A stretch of 64,000 nucleotides of DNA from Kosakonia sp. SMBL-WEM22 (GTDB lineage Bacteria; Pseudomonadota; Gammaproteobacteria; Enterobacterales; Enterobacteriaceae). Made by a program: the position numbers and the translations under genes. Positions 52,640 through 61,208 of the stretch are shown piece after piece. Location of the stretch: NCBI RefSeq assembly GCF_014490785.1, contig NZ_CP051488.1:4216001-4280000 (forward strand), given 5' to 3'. The first letter of the stretch is position 1, and every line of letters starts with the position of its first letter. The notes beneath the pieces are model-generated. The model saw nothing but the letters and a program-made list of their open reading frames with translations. It did not search any database and was not told the DNA's origin.

Positions 52640-54898
52640 TTACTCTTCGCTATCGCCCGCGCCCGGACGGGTCGGCGAATCGATCTCTACGCGGTCGATC
52701 TTCTGCAAACCGCGCATCAGCGTACCGCGACGTCCGCGCTCGCCATGCACTTTTTGTAGCTCTTCCGGACGCAGTTTGATTTTGCGTTTGCCGACGTGGA
52801 GCGTCAGCGTGCTCTGTGGCGGCAGCAGGTAGAGATGCGCCAGCGAATCGCTCCCTTTCGCCGCATCGGCAGATGGAATACCGATGATCTTGTTGCCTTT
52901 GCCTTTTGAGAGCTGTGGCAGATCGCTGACCGGGAACATCAGCATGCGCCCGGCGGCGGTGATCGCCAGCAGCATATCGTCGTCGTGCTCGATGGCAATC
53001 GGCGCCATCACGCGCGCATTCTCCGGCAGATTGATTAATGCTTTACCGGCACGGTTACGGGCAATCAAATCATTGAAGGTACAAACGAAACCGTAACCGG
53101 CATCGGAGGCCATCAGCAGCTTCTGATCTTCATTGCACATCATCATATGCTCAACCGTCGCGCCCGGTGGCAGCGTTAGCTTGCCGGTGATCGGCTCGCC
53201 CTGCCCGCGCGCCGACGGCAGCGAGATCGGATCGACGGCATAGCTGCGCCCGGTGGTATCGATAAACACCACCGGCTGGTTGCTCTTGCCCTTCGCCGAC
53301 GCCTTCCAGCTGTCGCCCGCTTTGTAGCTCAGACCCTGCGCGTCAATGTCATGCCCTTTGGCGCTGCGTACCCAGCCCATCTGCGACAACACAATGGTGA
53401 CCGGCTCTGACGGCAGCATATCGTGCTCGCTCATCGCTTTGGCCTCTTCGCGCTCCTGCAGCGGTGAGCGGCGATCGTCGCCAAAAGCGGCGGCATCGGC
53501 CTGCAGCTCTTTCTTCAGCAGGGTGTTCATTTTGCGCTCGGAGGCGAGAGTGGCCTGCAGCTGATCGCGCTCTTTTTCCAGCTCGCTCTGCTCGCCGCGG
53601 ATCTTCATCTCTTCCAGCTTGGCGAGGTGGCGCAGTTTTAACTCAAGGATCGCTTCCGCCTGGGTTTCACTGATGCCGAAACGGGACATCAGCACCGGCT
53701 TCGGCTCATCTTCGCCGCGGATAATCTCAATCACTTCGTCGACATTGAGGAACGCCACCAGCAAACCTTCAAGGATATGCAGGCGCTTGAGCACTTTCTC
53801 CAGACGATGATTAAGACGGCGGCGCACCGTATCGCGGCGGAAGGTCAGCCATTCGGAGAGGATCTCCAGCAGGTTTTTCACCGCCGGGCGACCATCGAGG
53901 CCAATCATATTGAGGTTGATGCGGTAGCTCTTCTCCAGATCGGTGGTGGCGAAGAGGTGGTTCATCACCTGATCCATATCGACGCGGTTGGAGCGCGGCA
54001 CGACCACCAGGCGAGTCGGGTTTTCGTGATCCGACTCATCGCGCAGGTCGTCGACCATCGGCAATTTTTTATTGCGCATCTGGCTGGCTATCTGCTCCAG
54101 CACGCGCGCGCCGGAGACCTGGTGCGGCAGCGCGGTGATCACCACGGCACCATCCTCTTTTTTCCACACTGCGCGCATCCGCACGGAGCCGCGACCGTTC
54201 TGGTAGATCTTGCGGATCTCCGCACGCGAAGTGATGATCTCCGCTTCGGTCGGGTAATCCGGCCCCTGGACAATATCCAGCAGCTCATCAAGGGTGGTTT
54301 TCGGCTGGTCAATCAGCGCAATCGCGGCATTGGCAACTTCACGCAGGTTGTGCGGCGGAATGTCCGTCGCCATACCGACGGCAATACCGGTGGTGCCATT
54401 CAGCAAGATATTTGGCACGCGAGCAGGCAGCATTTTCGGCTCCTGCAGCGTACCGTCGAAGTTCGGCACCCACTCAACGGTGCCCTGCCCCAGCTCGCTC
54501 AGCAGCAGCTCGGCATATTTTGACAGGCGGGATTCGGTATAACGCATGGCGGCGAAGGATTTCGGATCGTCCGGCGCCCCCCAGTTCCCCTGGCCGTCGA
54601 CCAGCGGGTAGCGATAGGAGAAGGGCTGCGCCATCAGCACCATCGCTTCATAGCAGGCGCTGTCGCCATGCGGGTGGTATTTACCCAGAACGTCGCCCAC
54701 GGTACGGGCGGATTTCTTGAACTTCGCGCTGGCGCTCAGCCCCAGTTCAGACATTGCGTAGACGATGCGACGCTGAACGGGTTTCAGGCCATCACCGATA
54801 AACGGCAACGCACGATCCATGATGACGTACATGGAGTAGTTCAGGTATGCGTTTTCCGTAAATTCATGCAGCGCAAGGCGCTCTGCCATATCGCTCAT
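52640..54898 (-). CDS. parC: DNA topoisomerase IV subunit A
   Basis: 752 residues, the family length. Catalytic Tyr120 in FAAMRYTES; the quinolone-resistance region HGDSACYEAM has the sensitive residues Ser80 and Glu84, so no target mutation is seen. The C-terminal beta-pinwheel repeats contain LPSARGQGEP and SDLPQLSKGKGNKI. It unlinks replicated chromosomes with ParE, whose gene is not in the window. The ATG at 54898 matches E. coli (MSDMAERLALHEF). ygiS, ygiT, ygiU and ygiV, which follow in E. coli, are absent. Confidence 0.98.
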   Translation of the reverse strand: MSDMAERLALHEFTENAYLNYSMYVIMDRALPFIGDGLKPVQRRIVYAMSELGLSASAKFKKSARTVGDVLGKYHPHGDSACYEAMVLMAQPFSYRYPLVDGQGNWGAPDDPKSFAAMRYTESRLSKYAELLLSELGQGTVEWVPNFDGTLQEPKMLPARVPNILLNGTTGIAVGMATDIPPHNLREVANAAIALIDQPKTTLDELLDIVQGPDYPTEAEIITSRAEIRKIYQNGRGSVRMRAVWKKEDGAVVITALPHQVSGARVLEQIASQMRNKKLPMVDDLRDESDHENPTRLVVVPRSNRVDMDQVMNHLFATTDLEKSYRINLNMIGLDGRPAVKNLLEILSEWLTFRRDTVRRRLNHRLEKVLKRLHILEGLLVAFLNVDEVIEIIRGEDEPKPVLMSRFGISETQAEAILELKLRHLAKLEEMKIRGEQSELEKERDQLQATLASERKMNTLLKKELQADAAAFGDDRRSPLQEREEAKAMSEHDMLPSEPVTIVLSQMGWVRSAKGHDIDAQGLSYKAGDSWKASAKGKSNQPVVFIDTTGRSYAVDPISLPSARGQGEPITGKLTLPPGATVEHMMMCNEDQKLLMASDAGYGFVCTFNDLIARNRAGKALINLPENARVMAPIAIEHDDDMLLAITAAGRMLMFPVSDLPQLSKGKGNKIIGIPSADAAKGSDSLAHLYLLPPQSTLTLHVGKRKIKLRPEELQKVHGERGRRGTLMRGLQKIDRVEIDSPTRPGAGDSEE

Positions 54899-55016
54899 TA
54901 ATCGTGATTCCTCAACGTATGCGTCCACCTTTTCGGCGGCAATATTGCCGCAGATACTACCCTATCTGCGGCGAGGAGTCATAGCGATGCGCGATTTTTT
55001 CACGAACGGTCAGCGC

Positions 55017-55424
55017 TTACTGACCGACTTTGCGAATCTCTTTTACGTCGATCTCAACGGAGTTCCAGTCTTTGTCCACTTCACCCTGGATTTCAACCTT
55101 ATCCTGCGGCCCGACGCTCAGCCCTTTCCAGCGTTTCTGGTCAATATCGACATTGATGGTGCCGGTGGCATCTTTAAAAGAGTAAGTATCATCTGAGATG
55201 CGCTCAACGATGTTCCCGCTCAGCGTTACCCAGGCATCGTCGCGCAGGGATTTAGCGCTCTCAACGGTCGCTTTACTGCCGTTTGGCCCGGTAAAGCCGC
55301 CGCCCTGCTGGGTGGAGGTTTGTTGTTGTGTCGCACCCGGGCCGGTAAAACCGCCCTGATTAGCAGCAAATGCCGGTGCGGCGCAAAGTGCGAGAACAGC
55401 AGTAATAGCAGCAAATTTTTTCAT
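55017..55424 (-). CDS. ygiW: Periplasmic OB-fold stress protein YgiW
   Basis: About 135 residues. Signal peptide MKKFAAITAVLALCAAPAFA, cleaved after AFA, then a Gln/Gly/Thr-rich linker and a single BOF (bacterial OB-fold) domain (WVTLSGNIVERISDDTYSF...). Related to visP; members bind small ligands and respond to stress and to the PmrAB/QseBC systems. AGAGATAAG precedes the ATG. Divergent from qseBC across a 145-base region with a PmrA/QseB box. Confidence 0.92.
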   Translation of the reverse strand: MKKFAAITAVLALCAAPAFAANQGGFTGPGATQQQTSTQQGGGFTGPNGSKATVESAKSLRDDAWVTLSGNIVERISDDTYSFKDATGTINVDIDQKRWKGLSVGPQDKVEIQGEVDKDWNSVEIDVKEIRKVGQ

Positions 55425-55471
55425 CTTATCTCTCCCTTTTTGTTGGTAAGGCTCCATTAAGCCAGCCACTT

Positions 55472-55488
55472 CTTAACAACTTCTTAAG
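55472..55488 (+). promoter_or_regulatory. PmrA/QseB-type box between ygiW and qseB
   Basis: CTTAAC-N5-CTTAAG fits the direct-repeat CTTAA box of PmrA (BasR) and QseB with one mismatch, 82-98 bases before qseB and 48-64 before ygiW. It probably controls both genes. Confidence 0.75.
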
Positions 55489-55569
55489 GCGTAAAAAGAT
55501 TATTTTTCGCTGTACAACGCCCGCTGCAAGCGGGTTAACTGCCTGCAGGTCTGAATAGACGGAGAGAGT

Positions 55570-56229
55570 ATGCGAATCCTGCTGATAGAAGATGATGCGC
55601 TGATTGGCGACGGTTTGAAGGCGGGCCTGGGTAAAAAAGGCTTCACGGTTGACTGGTTTACCGACGGCAAGCTCGGCAAAGCGGCACTGTTTGCCGCCCC
55701 TTATGACGCGGTGATCCTCGACTTAACGCTGCCGGGTCTTGATGGATTGACCATCCTGCGCGACTGGCGCGAGCAGAAGCGCGGCGAGCCGGTGCTGATC
55801 CTCACCGCGCGCGACGCCATTGAGCAGCGTGTCGAAGGGCTGCGGCTCGGCGCTGATGACTATCTCTGCAAACCCTTTGCGCTGGTGGAAGTGGCCGCCC
55901 GGCTGGAGGCGCTGATCCGCCGCACCCACGGCCAGGCGCAAAGTCTGCTGCGCCACGGCCTGGTCACTCTCGACCCGGTAAGCCTCGTCGCCACCTTCAA
56001 TAACGAGACGCTGGTGCTGAAACCGAAAGAGTTCGCCCTGCTGGAGCTCCTGCTGCGCAACATCGGGCGCGTGCTGCCGCGCAAAGCGATCGAAGAGAAG
56101 CTCTACAGCTGGGACGGGGATGTCTCCAGCAACGCGGTGGAGGTGCATGTGCATCACCTGCGCCGCAAGCTCGGCAGTGACTTTATCCGCACCGTGCACG
56201 GCATCGGTTACACCTTAGGAGAGGCATGA
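55570..56229 (+). CDS. qseB: Response regulator QseB
   Basis: 219-residue OmpR-type regulator; phosphoacceptor Asp51 in AVILDLTLPGLDG with EDD at 7-9 and Lys103 region, and a C-terminal winged helix (PKEFALLELLLRN). Partner of QseC; in E. coli the pair responds to adrenergic signals and autoinducer-3, and cross-talks with PmrAB. Overlaps qseC by 4 bases (ATGA). Confidence 0.95.
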   Translation: MRILLIEDDALIGDGLKAGLGKKGFTVDWFTDGKLGKAALFAAPYDAVILDLTLPGLDGLTILRDWREQKRGEPVLILTARDAIEQRVEGLRLGADDYLCKPFALVEVAARLEALIRRTHGQAQSLLRHGLVTLDPVSLVATFNNETLVLKPKEFALLELLLRNIGRVLPRKAIEEKLYSWDGDVSSNAVEVHVHHLRRKLGSDFIRTVHGIGYTLGEA

Positions 56230-57572
56230 AATTTACGTTTCCCCATAGCCTGCGGCTGCGTCTGACACTGCTCTTTTTACTCCTCTCGCTGGCGGCATGG
56301 CTCTGTGCCAGCGTCGTCGCCTGGCAGCAGACGCGCGACAAACTCGACAAGTTGTTCGATACCCAGCAGATGCTGTTCGCCAAACGCCTGAGCGTGATGA
56401 AGCTCGACCAGTTGCAGAGCGCCGCACCGCAGGTGACTAAAAAGAAGATCAAGCATGGTCATCTTGATGATGACGTGCTGGCCTTCGCCATCTACTCCAC
56501 CGACGGCAAACTGCTACTGCACGATGGCGATAACGGGCGCGATATCCCCTACTCCTGGCGTCGCGATGGCTTTGATGATGGGCAACTGCGCGATGATGAC
56601 GATAAGTGGCGCTTTCTCTGGCTGACCGCGCCCGGCGGTGAGTACCGCATTGTTGTCGGCCAGGAGTGGGAGTATCGCCAGGAGATGGCGCTGGAGATCA
56701 TCACCTCACAGCTAACACCCTGGCTGGTGGCGCTGCCATTAATGCTGCTGCTGTTAATCGCCCTGCTGACCCTTGAGCTGCGGCCGCTGAAAAAGGTGGT
56801 GCTGGCGCTGCGTTCACGCGCCCCGGATCGCGCCGATGCGCTGGAGACCCGCGGCGTACCCGGCGAAGTGCGCCCGCTGTTGGATGCCCTCAACCAACTT
56901 TTTGCCCGCACGCATGCCATGATGCTGCGTGAGCGGCGTTTTACCTCCGACGCCGCACATGAGCTGCGCAGCCCGCTGGCAGCGCTGAAAGTGCAGACGG
57001 AAGTCGCACAGCTCTCCGATGACGATCCCACGGCACGCGCTAAAGCGCTGAGCCAGTTACATCTCGGCATCGATCGCGCAACGCGGTTGGTCGATCAGCT
57101 GTTAACCCTCTCGCGCCTTGATTCGCTGGAGCATATGGAGGATGTTGAGACGCTGGCGCTGGATGCGCTGCTGCAATCGGCGGTAATGGAGACCTACCAC
57201 AGCGCGCAGAAGGCGGGAATTGACATCCGCCTGCACCTGAATGCCCACGGCGTACACCGCCAGGGCCAGCCGCTGCTGCTTAGCCTGCTGGTGCGCAACC
57301 TGCTGGATAACGCCATCCGCTACAGCCCACCGGGCAGCGTGGTGGATGTCACCCTTGAAGCCAATAGCCTGAGCGTGCGGGATAATGGCCCGGGGGTGAG
57401 CGAGGAGGCGCTGGCGCGTATTGGCGAGCGCTTCTACCGCCCGCCGGGGCAGAGTGAAACCGGCAGCGGGCTGGGGTTATCGATTGTGCAGCGTATTGCC
57501 GCTCTGCATCAGATGCAGGCTACCTTTGCCAACCATCCTGCGGGGGGGGTTCACGTCACCCTGCGCTGGTAA
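56226..57572 (+). CDS. qseC: Sensor histidine kinase QseC
   Basis: 448 residues, EnvZ-type. TM1 near 10-30, periplasmic domain of about 130 residues, TM2 near 165-185, HAMP, phosphoacceptor His245 in SDAAHELRSPL, and ATPase motifs NLLDNAIRYSP (N box), RDNGPGV and GSGLGLSIV. Orthologue of E. coli QseC in sequence and position. Periplasmic part is acidic (HLDDDVLAF, DDDDK). Confidence 0.95.
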   Translation: MKFTFPHSLRLRLTLLFLLLSLAAWLCASVVAWQQTRDKLDKLFDTQQMLFAKRLSVMKLDQLQSAAPQVTKKKIKHGHLDDDVLAFAIYSTDGKLLLHDGDNGRDIPYSWRRDGFDDGQLRDDDDKWRFLWLTAPGGEYRIVVGQEWEYRQEMALEIITSQLTPWLVALPLMLLLLIALLTLELRPLKKVVLALRSRAPDRADALETRGVPGEVRPLLDALNQLFARTHAMMLRERRFTSDAAHELRSPLAALKVQTEVAQLSDDDPTARAKALSQLHLGIDRATRLVDQLLTLSRLDSLEHMEDVETLALDALLQSAVMETYHSAQKAGIDIRLHLNAHGVHRQGQPLLLSLLVRNLLDNAIRYSPPGSVVDVTLEANSLSVRDNGPGVSEEALARIGERFYRPPGQSETGSGLGLSIVQRIAALHQMQATFANHPAGGVHVTLRW

Positions 57573-57678
57573 GCCGATTATTGCTTATTGCGCAAAAGTC
57601 TTTGCCATTATTGCCAATTTAATCGCCCCGTTGATGCGGATAGAATCGCCGACAAACGTATTTATCCGGGAACAAAAA

Positions 57679-58260
57679 ATGAGCAACATTCTGATTATCA
57701 ACGGTGCGAAGAAATTCGCGCACTCCAATGGCGAACTGAACGATACCCTGACCGACGTTGCGGCAAGCTTCCTGCGCGATGCCGGGCACGAAGTAAACGT
57801 CGTGCGTACCGACGGCGATTACGACGTCAAAGCGGAAGTAGAGAACTTCCTGTGGGCCGACACCGTAATCTGGCAGATGCCTGGCTGGTGGATGGGCGCG
57901 CCGTGGACGGTGAAAAAGTATATGGATGATGTCTTTACCGAAGGTCACGGTTCGCTGTATGCCAGCGATGGCCGTACCCGCTCCGATGCGGCGAAAAAGT
58001 ATGGCTCCGGCGGATTAATCCAGGGCAAAACCTACATGCTGTCGCTCACCTGGAACGCGCCAATCGACGCCTTTACCGATAAAGAGCAGTTCTTCCACGG
58101 CGTCGGCGTTGACGGCGTTTACCTGCCGTTCCATAAAGCGAACCAGTTCCTTGGTATGGATGCGCTGCCAACATTTATCGCTAACGACGTGATCAAAATG
58201 CCGGACGTCCCGCGTTATATTGCAGAATATCGCAAGCATCTGGCGGAGATTTTTGCTTAA
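57679..58260 (+). CDS. mdaB: NADPH:quinone reductase MdaB
   Basis: 193 residues, exactly the E. coli length. Flavodoxin-fold FAD enzyme performing two-electron quinone reduction (MSNILIINGAKKFAHSNGELNDTL opening, LWADTVIWQMPGWWMGAPWTVKKY). The ATG at 57679 is used because the frame upstream is out-of-family and overlaps qseC. In E. coli ygiZ separates qseC and mdaB; here it is missing. Downstream ygiN makes up a quinone redox pair. Confidence 0.96.
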   Translation: MSNILIINGAKKFAHSNGELNDTLTDVAASFLRDAGHEVNVVRTDGDYDVKAEVENFLWADTVIWQMPGWWMGAPWTVKKYMDDVFTEGHGSLYASDGRTRSDAAKKYGSGGLIQGKTYMLSLTWNAPIDAFTDKEQFFHGVGVDGVYLPFHKANQFLGMDALPTFIANDVIKMPDVPRYIAEYRKHLAEIFA

Positions 58261-58288
58261 CTGTAGCTGGACTTAAAAGGAGTAAACC

Positions 58289-58603
58289 ATGTTGACAGTA
58301 GTAGCAGAGATCCGCACTCGCCCGGGGCAGCACCATCGCCAGGCCGTGCTTGATGAATTCGCGAAAATTGTACCGGTTGTGCTGCAAGAAGCAGGCTGCC
58401 ACGGCTATGAGCCGCTGATCGACCACGCCGCTGGCGTTAGCTTCCAGACGACCGCGCCGGATTCCATCACAATGGTTGAGCGTTGGGAGAGCGTGGCGCA
58501 TCTTGAAGCGCACCTGCAAACGCCCCATATGAAAGCGTGGAGCGAAGCAGTAAAAGGCGATGTCCTCGAGACCCATATCCGTATTCTCGAATCGGGTCTG
58601 TAA
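58289..58603 (+). CDS. ygiN: Quinol monooxygenase YgiN
   Basis: 104-residue dimeric ferredoxin-like (ABM) fold protein, orthologue of E. coli YgiN (MLTVVAEIRTRPGQHHRQAVLDEF, MKAWSEAVKGDVLETHI). Oxidises menadiol to menadione, running a redox cycle with MdaB. 28 bases after mdaB with AAAAGGAGTAAACC before the ATG. In E. coli parE follows; here a glycosidase operon follows instead. Confidence 0.95.
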   Translation: MLTVVAEIRTRPGQHHRQAVLDEFAKIVPVVLQEAGCHGYEPLIDHAAGVSFQTTAPDSITMVERWESVAHLEAHLQTPHMKAWSEAVKGDVLETHIRILESGL

Positions 58604-58642
58604 CAGCCTTCCCCTCACCGCCAGGCGGGGGGAGAATACTCA

Positions 58643-58668
58643 GGCCGGCGCTTGCCGGCCCTTTGTTT
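58643..58668. terminator. Hairpin between ygiN and the GH88 gene
   Basis: GGCCGGC-GCTT-GCCGGCC seven-base-pair stem followed by CTTTGTTT, in the gap between two convergent genes; most likely ends the mdaB-ygiN transcript. Confidence 0.75.
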
Positions 58669-59854
58669 ACCAGTACGACTTCCAGCTCAGCGAGAAACGC
58701 GCCAGCGCCTCGACATAGAAGTAATCCCCCCAGCTTGCACACTCATCCACCCCTTTATTGCTCGACAGATGGTAGACCGAGTGCTTGAGCAGGCCGTTGG
58801 TCGCCTCCTGTTTGCCCGCCAGATAGTGCTTACTCAGCGATGACATAATGCGCATCGCCCACTGCTGATAATGGGCGCGATCCGGATCGGTCACCGGCAG
58901 CTGTTTAACTAGCTCCAGCAAGCCGCAAACCGCAATCGCCGCCGATGAGGAGTCGCGCAGCGCATCGGTGCCCACCAGCGCCAGATCCCAGTGGCAGACC
59001 GCATCTTCCGGCAGGCGGTTGAGGAAGTAGTTCGCCAGCCGTTTTGACAGCGCCACCATCTCTTTATCACCAGTGTAGATATAGCTCAGCAGGAAGCCAT
59101 AAATGCCCCACGCCTGGCCGCGCGACCAGCATGAATCATCAGCGTAACCCTGCTGGGTATTGCCATAGCGCGGCGCGCCGGTCTGCACATCCATATAGTA
59201 AGTGTGAAAGGTTGAAGCATCCTCGCGGATAAGGTATTTCGCCGCCTGACGCACGTGGGCTTCGGCAGCGTCGGCAAAACGCCGGTCGCCGGTTTGCTCA
59301 GTCGCCCAGTAGAGCAGCGGCAGGTTCATATTGCAGTCGATGATCATCCGCCCGGCCTGGGCAGGATCGGCCAGATCGCCCCACGCCTGGATGATCTGCG
59401 CTTTTTGATGAAAGCGCTCCAGCAGCGCTTCGGCCGCCAGCAGCGCAAAGCCGCGCGCATCGCGGTTACCGGTTAAGCGCCAGGCCGCCACGCAGGAGAG
59501 CGTGTATAAAAAGCCAAGGTCGTGCGTGTTGGTATCTTCGCGCCCGGCGATGCGCAGGCCAAAGGAGCGCACGTGGCGCTCGGCCAGCGCGCGAAACGCC
59601 TCGTCGCCGCTCATCTCCCACGCCAGCCACAGCTGCCCAGTCCAGAAGCTGGTGGTCCACTCAACGTTGCCAGTCAGCGGGTAAAAGCCGTCGACGCAGG
59701 TCTCTGCCGGGAACTGCTCGCCGAACTCGGTTAAATGACGGCGAATCAGCTCAAGGGTGTGGCTACGCGCAGAGTCCAGCTCATCTTTAAAGATTTGCGC
59801 ATCGGGCGCAGCCGGGCATGGGCGTAACGTTTCCTCGTTGATTGTACTTAACAT
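58667..59854 (-). CDS. GH88 unsaturated glucuronyl hydrolase
   Basis: About 395 residues, an (alpha/alpha)6-barrel protein with no signal peptide, so cytosolic. It removes the 4,5-unsaturated uronic acid left at the non-reducing end by polysaccharide lyases, by hydrating the double bond. The two catalytic aspartates of the family are visible: Asp112 in THDLGF and Asp173 in IIDCNMN. GAGAAGGAACCG precedes the ATG at 59854; the frame is open upstream into the MFS gene. Last gene of an operon with an MFS importer and a DUF2264 protein. The natural substrate (gellan, rhamnogalacturonan or glycosaminoglycan fragment) cannot be chosen from sequence. Confidence 0.88.
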   Translation of the reverse strand: MLSTINEETLRPCPAAPDAQIFKDELDSARSHTLELIRRHLTEFGEQFPAETCVDGFYPLTGNVEWTTSFWTGQLWLAWEMSGDEAFRALAERHVRSFGLRIAGREDTNTHDLGFLYTLSCVAAWRLTGNRDARGFALLAAEALLERFHQKAQIIQAWGDLADPAQAGRMIIDCNMNLPLLYWATEQTGDRRFADAAEAHVRQAAKYLIREDASTFHTYYMDVQTGAPRYGNTQQGYADDSCWSRGQAWGIYGFLLSYIYTGDKEMVALSKRLANYFLNRLPEDAVCHWDLALVGTDALRDSSSAAIAVCGLLELVKQLPVTDPDRAHYQQWAMRIMSSLSKHYLAGKQEATNGLLKHSVYHLSSNKGVDECASWGDYFYVEALARFSLSWKSYW

Positions 59855-59891
59855 GGTTCGGTTCCTTCTCTGTTCGATAATCGGATAGCCA

Positions 59892-61151
59892 TTACCCTGC
59901 CGTTTTCGCATCCAGCGTGCGGGCTTGCCGCCATTTGCTCTGGCAGGCAGACAGGGTAAAGAGGGAGATAAAGGTAAAGGTCAGCGCAATCGCGCCCATG
60001 ATGATGTAGGTGTGTTCAAAGCCGATGCGGTCATACAAAATCCCGGCGGGCGACGAGACCACCACATTGCCGACATAGAGCATCGCCTGGTAGCCCAGCA
60101 GATACATGGTGGCATTAACGCGTTTATCGAAATGCTCGGCGATATATTTAAATACCGACACCAGCAGCAAACAGATTTCGAGACCGTAGAGCGGTTTGAG
60201 GATTGAAATAAGCAGATGCGATTCGCACAGCCCGGAGATAATTAACCGCGCGCCGACAATCAGGCCGACAATTAATAACCCACGTTTGGCGCCAATAAAG
60301 TTCACAAATAGCGGGATGACCATATACATGACAAATTCCATGCCCGACTGCACCGTGCCCAGATAACCAAACACCGCATTGCCTTCATGCACATCATCAA
60401 AGAAGGTGACGAAGTAGCGTGAGAACTGCTGCTCGGCGATAAACATCATCCACGCGACACCGGCGACATAGAGACAGAAGGCCCAGAATTTGCGATTACG
60501 CAGCAGCGCATAGACATCGGCAGGGGCGATCTTCTCTTTCGTCAGCACTTCGCCGGCGTGAGCGGAGTGGACATTCACTTTCAGGCTCAGCAGCACCGCC
60601 AGCATGATCAGCGATGCTATGGACCCCATGATGAAGTTATAGGCCGGCGAGAGGTTAAACAGCAAGCCAGAGAAGGATGACGCCACCGCCCAGCCCAGCG
60701 AGCCCCACATGCGGATCTGCCCAAACTCCATGCCGTTTAAGCGGCTGTAACGGTCGGTATAGGATTCGCACGCCGCCACGCCCGCATACCAGGCGAAGCT
60801 TAAGTAGATGGCACCGACAATAATACCCACCAGCGTGTTGGACATTAACAGCGGCTGATAAACATAGATAAAGAATGGTGCCATTAAGGCCGACATCAGC
60901 ACGACAAAATAGAGCAGGTATTTGCTCATGCCAATTTTATCCAGGATATAGCCATAAATCGGTTTCAGAATAACGGAGAAGATACCGTTAACGGCAAAGA
61001 CCGTGCCGATCACCGTCCCGCTTAAATTGGCTTTTTGCCCCAGCCAGATCGCCAGCAAACCAATGCTCGCCGACCAGGTAAAAAAGTAGAGAAAGATAAA
61101 GGAGCTGATTTTGTAATATTCAGTTTTATTATTTATGGTGATTTTTTCCAT
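59892..61151 (-). CDS. LacY-type oligosaccharide:H+ symporter (MFS, OHS family)
   Basis: 419 residues, 12 membrane spans. Resembles LacY/RafB/MelY (KISSFIFLYFFTWSASIGLLAIWL opening, PIYGYILDKIGMSKYLL loop, KPLYGLEICLLLVSVFKYI, LYDRIGFEHTYIIMG). GAGGATAGT precedes the ATG. It lies between a DUF2264 protein and a GH88 hydrolase, so it probably imports a uronic-acid-containing di- or oligosaccharide that they process in the cytosol. The proton-coupling residues were not assigned with confidence. Confidence 0.88.
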   Translation of the reverse strand: MEKITINNKTEYYKISSFIFLYFFTWSASIGLLAIWLGQKANLSGTVIGTVFAVNGIFSVILKPIYGYILDKIGMSKYLLYFVVLMSALMAPFFIYVYQPLLMSNTLVGIIVGAIYLSFAWYAGVAACESYTDRYSRLNGMEFGQIRMWGSLGWAVASSFSGLLFNLSPAYNFIMGSIASLIMLAVLLSLKVNVHSAHAGEVLTKEKIAPADVYALLRNRKFWAFCLYVAGVAWMMFIAEQQFSRYFVTFFDDVHEGNAVFGYLGTVQSGMEFVMYMVIPLFVNFIGAKRGLLIVGLIVGARLIISGLCESHLLISILKPLYGLEICLLLVSVFKYIAEHFDKRVNATMYLLGYQAMLYVGNVVVSSPAGILYDRIGFEHTYIIMGAIALTFTFISLFTLSACQSKWRQARTLDAKTAG

Positions 61152-61208
61152 ACTATCCTCGACGAAAGCATGTAGGGTTCAGCGTTATTTCCCGGCCAGC
61201 GCCGGGAA

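Noticed and set aside
54412..54720. Possible quinolone-resistance mutation in parC
   Set aside because: The resistance-determining segment reads Ser80 and Glu84, the sensitive residues, so no such claim is made.
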